DNA of 5,059 nt from an uncultured Variovorax sp. (GTDB lineage: Bacteria; Pseudomonadota; Gammaproteobacteria; Burkholderiales; Burkholderiaceae), in contig CAMLCW010000370.1 in the NCBI GenBank assembly GCA_946478645.1, positions 1-5,059 of the forward strand. The letters are read 5' to 3'. The notes below the pieces were generated by a model. The model saw only the letters and a program-made list of their open reading frames with translations. It did no database searches and was not told where the DNA came from. A program made the translations under genes and the position numbers. Shown here piece by piece: positions 1-5,059 of this stretch (the stretch's first letter is position 1; each line of letters begins with the position of its first letter).

Positions 1-878
1 GCCGCGACGGCCTGCCGGCCCAGGCCTGGATGGCCTACGGCCTGCAGGACGTGGTCAACCAGCGCCGCATGATCGACGAGAGCCCCGCGGGCGAAGAGTT
101 CAAGCAGGTGATGCGCGGCAAGCTCGACGCGCTGCTCTCGCTGGCCGAGGCGAGCGACTGCCGGCGCGTGCGGCTGCTCGGCTACTTCGGCGAGAAGAGC
201 ACGCCCTGCGGGAATTGCGACAACTGCATCGCGCCGCCACAGGTTTGGGACGGCACCGACGCGGCGCGCAAGCTGCTGTCCACCGTGTACCGGGTGCAGC
301 AGCAAAGCGGCATCAGCTTTGGCGCGGGCCACATCATGGACATCCTGCGCGGCAAGGAGACCGACAAGGTCCGCCAGTACGGGCACGAGCGCATCAGCAC
401 CTTCGGGCTCGGGGCGGAGTTCAGCGAGGTGCAGCTGCGCGGCGTGCTGCGCCAGCTCATCGCGATCGGCGCGGTGGCGGTCGACGCCGAGGCCTACAAC
501 ACGCTCAAGCTCACCGAAGCCTCGCGCGCGGTGCTGCGCGGCGAGACGCCGGTGTCGCTGCGCGAATCGATCTCGTCACCGGCCGCACGCAGCGGCAAGG
601 CGCGGCGCGAGAAGGCACCGCGCGGCGCGCCCTCGCCGGCCGCTGCCGCGCTCGACGCCGAGGGCCAGAAGCGCTTCGAGGCGCTCAAGGCCTGGCGCGC
701 CGAGGTGGCGCGTGAGCACAACCTGCCGGCCTACGTGATCTTCCACGACGCCACCCTGGCCGCGATCGCCGAGCGCGCACCGGCCACGCTCGAAGACCTG
801 CAGGGCATCAGCGGCATCGGCACGAAGAAGCTCGAGGCCTACGGCAGCGAGGTGCTGCGCGTGTGCGCGGCTTTCTAG
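1..878 (+). CDS. recQ: ATP-dependent DNA helicase RecQ, C-terminal half (5' end outside window)
   Basis: RecQ is a 3'-5' superfamily 2 DNA helicase acting in recombination and replication-fork repair. The frame is open from the left edge (first full codon at 3) to TAG at 876-878, giving 291 residues; E. coli RecQ has about 609, so roughly the C-terminal half is present and the helicase motor lies outside. Numbering from the first visible residue, a zinc site follows the helical WMAYGLQDVVNQRRMIDES stretch, with Cys53, Cys69, Cys72 and Cys75 (CGNCDNC). A winged-helix RQC domain spans about 84-178, with the family signature YGHERISTFGLG. A basic Ala/Arg-rich linker (about 185-218) leads to an HRDC domain (about 224-285) containing LQGISGIGTKKLEAYG. 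The ATG at 30 is internal, because conserved RecQ sequence continues upstream of it. All visible domains look intact. The gene converges on the protease gene, 13 bases away, and shares no obvious function with it. Confidence 0.96.
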   Translation, partial: RDGLPAQAWMAYGLQDVVNQRRMIDESPAGEEFKQVMRGKLDALLSLAEASDCRRVRLLGYFGEKSTPCGNCDNCIAPPQVWDGTDAARKLLSTVYRVQQQSGISFGAGHIMDILRGKETDKVRQYGHERISTFGLGAEFSEVQLRGVLRQLIAIGAVAVDAEAYNTLKLTEASRAVLRGETPVSLRESISSPAARSGKARREKAPRGAPSPAAAALDAEGQKRFEALKAWRAEVAREHNLPAYVIFHDATLAAIAERAPATLEDLQGISGIGTKKLEAYGSEVLRVCAAF

Positions 879-891
879 GCAGCGCGCGATT

Positions 892-2517
892 TCAGCCCGG
901 CATGTCGAGCACGCGCATCTCGCGCAGCGGCGTGCGATTGCGCAGATAAGGCTCCGTTTCGGACACGCTGGGCTTCTCGAAGCTGCGCAACGATTTGGAG
1001 AACGATGCAGCCGGGCAGGCACCGCCATTGCGCATCGCCAGCGCCGCGGCGAGCCGCGCCTCGGACGGGTCGCCCAGTGGATGCGCGAAGTCGTCGGCCA
1101 CAGCGCAGTCGGGCCGGAAGCCGTCGCCATAGTCGCCGAAGTTCTTGGCATTGACGCCCTGGAACTGGATCGCGAAATAGCTGGTGCCGCAGTTGTCCTG
1201 CGGCGAGAAGCCGTAGGGCTTGCCGCAGGTGGTGCCGCCGACGAGGTTGACGCTCACGTCGGCGCCGCGCAGGCCGTTGATGACCGACTCGCTGGCCGAG
1301 CAGGTGTCGGGGCCGACGAGCACCGTGACGCGCGACAGGCCGAGCCGCGGCAGCGGCGCGCCGTTGCGGCTGGTGGCATGGAACGGAATCAGCGTTTGTG
1401 CCGGCGTCAGGCGGAACGGGTTCTTGTCGTTGAACACGAGCTGCTCGAAGACCTTGCCGTTGGTGGCGGCCGGCCCCGACACCATGTAGGCGAGCCGGCT
1501 CGCGATGTTGAGCTGCCCGCCGCCGTTGTAGCGCATGTCGAGCACCAGGTCCTGCACGCCTTCGTTGCGCAGCTGGTTGACCGCATTGATGAGCTGCGTC
1601 TCCGAGGTGGTGATGTGGTCGTTGAAGAGCATGTATCCGACCCGGCCGCTGCCGGTGTCGATGCTCTTGACGAACTGCACCGGCGTGCGCCGGACCTGCT
1701 CGGCCGTGAGCTGCAGCGGCGCCTGCCGCACGCCGTCCACCTCGAAGACGAAGGTGTGCGACTCGCCGGCGGCTTGCGGCGAGATCGCGCGATTGATCGT
1801 GTTGACGTTCGCGCTGCCGGTGGCGCGCACCACGTCGACGCCGTCGGTTTCGACCAGCCTCGCGCCGCGCGGCAGCCCGGCCCTGCCGGCCGGCGAGTTC
1901 GGCTCGACGAAGGCGATGCGCATGTTGCGCGGCGTCGAGCTGCGCAGCACCGCCAGCTCGATGCCGTAGCTCGGCGATATGCCGGCCTCCGAGAGCTGGC
2001 GATAGCGCTCGGTGTCGTAGACGTAGTGGTAGCGGTCCTTCGCGCGCCCCGAGGCGGTGAGCTCCGGTGTCTTGAGCACGCTGAAGTACGCGACCGGCGT
2101 GGCGTAGTCGGCGGCCTTGAGCGTGGCCGGCACCTCGCGGTACCAGAGGTAGGTTTCGTCGATCCAGCCGCGCACCCAGCGCTTCTCGTCGGTCAGCGTG
2201 CCGGGCCGGTCGGGGTAGGCGATGCCGGTCGCCGGGTTGATGCCGCCGCGCGGCGCGGCGCACAGGCCGGCCACGGTGGACGAGGCCACGATCGCATCGG
2301 GATCGCCGGGCTCATCGCCGCCGTCGACCGGCGGCGGCATGCCCGCGCCCGGCGCGATGATCGGAAACCCGCCGCCGCCGCCGCCTCCACCACCGCCGCC
2401 GCCGCATGCGGCGATCGCGCCGCACAGCAGACCCGCCCCCGCGAATGCCGCAATCCGCCATGCGGTGGAACGCGGCATGCCCGCTGCCTCTGCGGCATGC
2501 ATCTTGCCCTCTGTCAT
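892..2517 (-). CDS. S41-family (C-terminal processing type) serine peptidase, predicted lipoprotein
   Basis: This is a 541-residue exported protease of the S41/Tsp-CtpA type. The N-terminus has a hydrophobic segment (about 20-37) ending in lipobox IAAC, with Cys38 as predicted lipidation site, so signal peptidase II processing and envelope anchoring are inferred. Gly39-Gly50 is an uninterrupted 12-glycine run, followed by a Pro/Gly linker. A PDZ-like domain lies at about 180-265 (SYGIEL loop; VEPNSPAGRAGL). The S41 core follows (about 275-500), with VLDMRYNGGGQLNIASRLA at 325-343, nucleophile Ser409 in TCSASES, and likely general base Lys433 in TTCGKPYG, 24 residues on. Cys406, 431, 443, 471 and 501 lie in or near the core and could form disulfides. 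The start at 2517 is chosen over an in-frame ATG at 2604 because AGGAGG lies 6 bases upstream of it; ATGs at 2502 and 2478 would also keep the signal peptide. It may be cotranscribed with the ATPase gene 94 bases upstream. The substrate is unknown. Confidence 0.9.
   Translation of the reverse strand: MTEGKMHAAEAAGMPRSTAWRIAAFAGAGLLCGAIAACGGGGGGGGGGGGFPIIAPGAGMPPPVDGGDEPGDPDAIVASSTVAGLCAAPRGGINPATGIAYPDRPGTLTDEKRWVRGWIDETYLWYREVPATLKAADYATPVAYFSVLKTPELTASGRAKDRYHYVYDTERYRQLSEAGISPSYGIELAVLRSSTPRNMRIAFVEPNSPAGRAGLPRGARLVETDGVDVVRATGSANVNTINRAISPQAAGESHTFVFEVDGVRQAPLQLTAEQVRRTPVQFVKSIDTGSGRVGYMLFNDHITTSETQLINAVNQLRNEGVQDLVLDMRYNGGGQLNIASRLAYMVSGPAATNGKVFEQLVFNDKNPFRLTPAQTLIPFHATSRNGAPLPRLGLSRVTVLVGPDTCSASESVINGLRGADVSVNLVGGTTCGKPYGFSPQDNCGTSYFAIQFQGVNAKNFGDYGDGFRPDCAVADDFAHPLGDPSEARLAAALAMRNGGACPAASFSKSLRSFEKPSVSETEPYLRNRTPLREMRVLDMPG
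2368..2403 (-). repeat. Glycine-codon trinucleotide tract (12 Gly codons) in the peptidase gene
   Basis: Twelve consecutive glycine codons follow the lipobox cysteine codon (2404-2406). In coding order they are three GGC, two GGT, one GGA, five GGC and one GGG. The tract would form a flexible tether between the lipid anchor and the folded enzyme. Unit changes by replication slippage would keep the frame, but the GGT/GGA interruptions should limit slippage. Glycine-rich tethers after the lipobox are familiar in lipoproteins of Burkholderiales (from memory). Confidence 0.85.
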
Positions 2518-2611
2518 CGAGCGCCTCCTCGTTGTCGCTGCGCTCCCTGTGTTCTTTTCTTCTTGTTCTGCGTTGCAGCCGGCCCTCCGCCGGCGCCCGC
2601 CCACTGCCCGC
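2518..2611 (-). other. Intergenic region between the AAA+ ATPase and S41 peptidase genes
   Basis: This 94-base gap separates two co-directional genes. It contains the peptidase ribosome binding site, a purine-rich stretch on the minus strand (about 2541-2565), and a small hairpin: GCCGGC at 2578-2583 and GCCGGC at 2589-2594 around a 5-base loop. No run of T follows the hairpin on either strand, so it does not look like a classical intrinsic terminator. I see no convincing -35/-10 pair. The layout allows a two-gene transcript reading from ATPase into peptidase, but does not prove it. Confidence 0.5.
2524..2529 (-). promoter_or_regulatory. Ribosome binding site of the S41 peptidase gene
   Basis: The minus strand reads GAGGAGGCGCTCG directly before the ATG whose first base is 2517. 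This contains a full AGGAGG with 6 bases between it and the start codon. It decides the start: the longer frame opening at 2604 would add 29 residues rich in Arg, Glu and Thr ahead of the signal peptide, and would run through this site and the intergenic hairpin. Confidence 0.8.
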
Positions 2612-4936
2612 CTACTGCACGAAACCCATGCCGCGCGATTCGCGCACCTCGGGCTTGATGCGGTGTTCGGCCTCGAGCTGGTCGAGGAATTCGGCGGCCG
2701 AGAATTCGACCGCCAGGATGTCGGTCTGCCGCTTCACGGCTGCGAAGTCGCCCGGGCACAGCTGGCGCAATTGCGCGAGCCGCGTCTTAATCTCGCCCGT
2801 GAGCAGTGCGGCATCGCCCGCCAGTGCCTCGGTGATGAACATGCGCTCGCGCTGCTGCGCGGTCAGCGGCATGAACTTGATCTTGAAGGTGAAGCGCCTG
2901 AGCGCCGCCTGGTCGAGCCGGTCGAGCAGGTTGGTGGTGCACACGAACACGCCGTTGAAGCGCTCCATGCCCTGCAGCATCTCGTTGACCTCGGTCACCT
3001 CGTAGGTGCGCTGGGCGCCGCGGCGGTCCTGCAGGAAGCTGTCGGCCTCGTCGAGCAGCAGCACGGCCTGCTCGGCCTCGGCCTCGCGGAACATGGCGGC
3101 CATGTTCTGCTCGGTCTCGCCGACGTACTTGCTCATGAGGTCGCTGGCCTGCTTGATGATGAGCGGCCGGCCGATGGCGCGCGCGATGTGCTCGGCGAGC
3201 GCGGTCTTGCCGGTGCCCGGCGCGCCATAGAAGCACAGCGTGCCATGGCCGCGCGCCTTCAGTGCCGCGACGATGCGCGGCACCTCGAAGCGGGTCTCGA
3301 CGTTGAGCATGTCGAGGTCGTAGGTGGTGACATTGCGCCGCTCGCCGTGCCCCGCATCGACGGTGCCGAGCGCGAGGTCGGCATTGCGCAGCTGGCGTTC
3401 GATCAGCGCCTCCATCGACGCGCCGTCGGTACAGGCCAGGCCCGCGAAGCGCACCGCGGTGCGGATCTGCGCGGGCGTGAGCCCCTTGCGTTCGGCCAGC
3501 TTGGCGGTGAATGCCTCGGACACGACGATGCCGTCGAGCGTCTTCTTGACGAGCTGCTCGCGCGCACCGGGCGGCGGCGACTTGAGTTCGAGGTGGTAGG
3601 CGAAGCGGCGCCGGAATGCCGGGTCGATCTGCTCGATGCGGTTGGTGACCCACAGCGTGGGCACCGGGTTGGCCTCGAGGATCTGGTTGACCCAGGCCTT
3701 GCCGCTCACGCTGCCGCTCGGCGGCGCCGGCACCTGCTCGGCGCGCGCCATGAACTGCGCGGCCTCGGTGCTGATGGGCGGGAACACGTCTTCCACCTCG
3801 TCGAACAGCAGCGCCGCCTGGGCGCTGCCCTTGAGGAACACCTGCGCGATCTGCAGCGAACGGTAGCGGTCGCGACCCGACAGCGAGTTGCCGTCGCGGT
3901 CGGCGTACTCGACCTCGAACAGATCGAGCCCCGCGGCCTGCGCCACCACCTTGGCAAGCTCGGTCTTGCCGGTGCCCGGCGGGCCGTAGAGCAGCACGTT
4001 GACGCCCGGCTCCTTGCGCGCCACGGCCGCGCGCAGCAGCGTGACGAGCATCTGCGCGTCTTCCTCGACGAAGGAGAAATCGTGCGGCGTGAGCGTGCTC
4101 TTGGCCGAGGGCCGCGTGAACACGGCCATGAGCTCGTTGTGGTCGCGGTACTCGCGCATCAGCACCGGCGGCAGTTTCTCGCTGACCTTCATGAGGTCGG
4201 CCAGGTCGGTGATGTTGTGCTCGGAGATGAGGTTCTCGACCAGCCCGATGCGCTCGAGCCGCGAACCGGCGCGCAGCGCTTCGCCCACTTCGCTTGCATT
4301 GACGCCCGCGATGTCGGCGATGGCCGCATAGGCCTCGGGCGCGTTGTTGACCTTGAACTCCACCAGCAGCGAGCGCAGGTCGCGCTGGTAGCGCGCGAGC
4401 GTGCCGTAGAGCAGCAGCGCGCGCTCGGCCTTGTTGAGCTGCAGCAGGCCCGCGAGCGCATCGATGTTCTTTTCGACCAAGGTCGACTGCTTGCGCAGCG
4501 CATGCGTGAGCCAGTCGCGCGTGACCGCGAGCACCGAGAGCAGGTCCTTGGGATGGTCCTTGGCGTATTCGTCGAGGTAGAAGAACAGCGTGCCTTCCTC
4601 ATAGGGGCCGCGCCACACGCCATGCCGCTCGAGCAGCGTGCGGCCGTCGAGCTCTTCAACGCCCTTCCAGGCCTCGTTGCCCGCGCAGCGCCGGCCGAGG
4701 AACTCGCGCAGCCGCTGCAGCACCGCGGCGGGCCAAACCAGATGGCGACCGGTCAGCGAGAGCAGCCCGTTGATGTCGCGGCGGACGTTGAAGCGCGGGC
4801 CCTGCTTGGCGGCCAGCGTGAGCACGAAGTGCGAGCACATGAGCTCCAGCACGGGCGCGCCCTTGAGCCCGGGCGACGGCAATGCCTGCCCGCGTACCGC
4901 AGCAGCCACCACATCGACACCCGCGCGCTTGACCAT
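2612..4936 (-). CDS. Tandem AAA+ ATPase (two AAA modules), uncharacterised N-terminal region
   Basis: This 774-residue protein has no signal peptide or membrane segment, so it is probably cytoplasmic. Residues 1-280 form an Ala/Leu-rich, mostly helical-looking region that I do not recognise. Module 1 has Walker A GPPGTGKT (318-325), Walker B LLFDE (Asp379, Glu380), sensor 1 WVTN (Asn432) and an arginine cluster at 442-444. Module 2 has Walker A GAPGTGKT (571-578), pore loop KYVGETE (603-609), Walker B LLLDEAD (Asp629, Glu630), sensor 1 CTTN (Asn669) and Arg680-Arg681. Both modules keep ATP-binding and hydrolysis residues. By family analogy it would form a ring that remodels or unfolds a protein; partner and substrate are unknown. 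The start at 4936 is chosen because AGGAGG precedes it by 7 bases. The in-frame ATG at 5056 would add 40 residues using codons such as TTA, TCA, GGA and ACT that look foreign to this gene. It is likely the first gene of a possible unit with the peptidase. Confidence 0.88.
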   Translation of the reverse strand: MVKRAGVDVVAAAVRGQALPSPGLKGAPVLELMCSHFVLTLAAKQGPRFNVRRDINGLLSLTGRHLVWPAAVLQRLREFLGRRCAGNEAWKGVEELDGRTLLERHGVWRGPYEEGTLFFYLDEYAKDHPKDLLSVLAVTRDWLTHALRKQSTLVEKNIDALAGLLQLNKAERALLLYGTLARYQRDLRSLLVEFKVNNAPEAYAAIADIAGVNASEVGEALRAGSRLERIGLVENLISEHNITDLADLMKVSEKLPPVLMREYRDHNELMAVFTRPSAKSTLTPHDFSFVEEDAQMLVTLLRAAVARKEPGVNVLLYGPPGTGKTELAKVVAQAAGLDLFEVEYADRDGNSLSGRDRYRSLQIAQVFLKGSAQAALLFDEVEDVFPPISTEAAQFMARAEQVPAPPSGSVSGKAWVNQILEANPVPTLWVTNRIEQIDPAFRRRFAYHLELKSPPPGAREQLVKKTLDGIVVSEAFTAKLAERKGLTPAQIRTAVRFAGLACTDGASMEALIERQLRNADLALGTVDAGHGERRNVTTYDLDMLNVETRFEVPRIVAALKARGHGTLCFYGAPGTGKTALAEHIARAIGRPLIIKQASDLMSKYVGETEQNMAAMFREAEAEQAVLLLDEADSFLQDRRGAQRTYEVTEVNEMLQGMERFNGVFVCTTNLLDRLDQAALRRFTFKIKFMPLTAQQRERMFITEALAGDAALLTGEIKTRLAQLRQLCPGDFAAVKRQTDILAVEFSAAEFLDQLEAEHRIKPEVRESRGMGFVQ

Positions 4937-5059
4937 CCACCGACCTCCTGGCATGAGGAAATTACTGAAGCGACCATAGCGCAGAGTTTTGGCTTCGGGA
5001 AGATACTGGAACGGTAAAAACCCTGATGGTGCGATTCCAGCCACAATGCCCGCCATGGT
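4937..5059 (-). promoter_or_regulatory. Leader / probable promoter region of the AAA+ ATPase gene
   Basis: The 123 bases from the ATPase start to the window edge hold no supported gene. Positions 4961-5040 contain 39 G/C out of 80, far below the surrounding coding sequence, as expected for a promoter region. Read on the minus strand there are loose -10-like hexamers (TATCTT at 5005-5000, TATGGT at 4978-4973, TAATTT at 4964-4959), but none has a good -35 partner at 16-18 bases, so I do not name a promoter. The region could also serve a divergent plus-strand gene starting at or beyond ATG 5045 or 5054, but too little sequence is present to tell. Confidence 0.4.
4944..4949 (-). promoter_or_regulatory. 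Ribosome binding site of the AAA+ ATPase gene
   Basis: The minus strand reads CCAGGAGGTCGGTGG directly before the ATG whose first base is 4936. This is a perfect AGGAGG with 7 bases of spacing. It supports this start over the in-frame ATGs at 4954 and 5056; the one at 4954 lies upstream of the AGGAGG itself and so cannot use it. Confidence 0.85.

Noticed and set aside
875..2263. A 462-codon minus-strand open frame in another frame of the peptidase gene
   Set aside because: The translation is dominated by Arg, Ala, Gly and His and overlaps the well-supported peptidase throughout. It is an out-of-frame shadow.
2400..2413. A 14-base perfect palindrome, CGCCGCATGCGGCG, as an operator site
   Set aside because: It lies inside the peptidase coding sequence over the lipobox codons and the start of the glycine tract, where GCC/GGC repeats make palindromes likely. 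There is no second copy or promoter nearby.
2578..2594. GCCGGC-CCTCC-GCCGGC hairpin as an intrinsic terminator after the ATPase gene
   Set aside because: The stem is only 6 bp and neither strand has a following T-run. GCCGGC is self-complementary and common in GC-rich DNA, so chance is a fair explanation.
1081..2658. A 525-codon plus-strand open frame opposite the peptidase gene
   Set aside because: It is antisense shadow coding: Arg/Ala/Val/Asp-rich with no recognisable domain, and opposite a gene with an intact S41 active site and signal peptide.
2787..3653. A 288-codon minus-strand open frame within the ATPase gene
   Set aside because: It is out of frame with the Walker motifs, has Arg/Ala/His-rich low-complexity composition, and lies wholly inside the ATPase gene.
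2222..5017. A 931-codon open frame on the plus strand opposite the ATPase gene, longer than the gene itself
   Set aside because: Its product is low-complexity, rich in Arg, Ala, Leu, Glu, His and Gln, with no domain motif. It runs antisense across both the ATPase and the start of the peptidase. Such frames stay open because GC-rich third positions avoid stops on the opposite strand. The minus-strand proteins show clear family motifs and strong ribosome binding sites.
4937..5056. A 40-residue N-terminal extension of the ATPase from the ATG at 5056
   Set aside because: The codons there (TTA, TCA, GGA, ACT, AAT) do not fit the gene's GC-ending usage, base composition drops as in non-coding DNA, and the best ribosome binding site serves the ATG at 4936.

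Overview
The window is a compact piece of chromosome from a GC-rich bacterium. The best guess is a betaproteobacterium of the Burkholderiales, probably Comamonadaceae and Variovorax-like. This rests on strong G/C bias at third codon positions, a RecQ tail of proteobacterial type, and an S41-peptidase lipoprotein with a long glycine run after its lipobox cysteine. The assignment is from recall, not a search. I see no phage, transposon, CRISPR, tRNA or rRNA sequence.

Layout: (1) Positions 1-878, plus strand: the C-terminal half of the DNA helicase RecQ, with zinc site, winged helix and HRDC domain; its start lies left of the window. (2) Positions 892-2517, minus strand: a 541-residue exported S41/C-terminal-processing-type protease, predicted to be a lipoprotein, convergent with recQ across only 13 bases. 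(3) Positions 2518-2611: a 94-base gap holding the protease ribosome binding site and a small GC hairpin. (4) Positions 2612-4936, minus strand: a 774-residue protein with two tandem AAA+ ATPase modules behind an N-terminal region of about 280 residues that I cannot assign. (5) Positions 4937-5059: non-coding leader or promoter region of the ATPase gene, clearly richer in A+T than the rest.

The ATPase and protease genes are co-directional and could be one transcript (ATPase first). Each has its own strong AGGAGG-type ribosome binding site, and these place both starts downstream of the longest possible reading frames. Predicted locations differ: the ATPase has no export signal and should be cytoplasmic, while the protease should be lipid-anchored in the envelope. 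A direct ATPase-protease machine is therefore unlikely, and the pairing may only be neighbourhood. RecQ is a housekeeping repair gene with no evident link to the other two. The least explained item is the double AAA+ protein: its second module has a canonical pore loop, its first does not, and its N-terminal region is unrecognised. Nothing here is strong evidence for a new multi-gene system.
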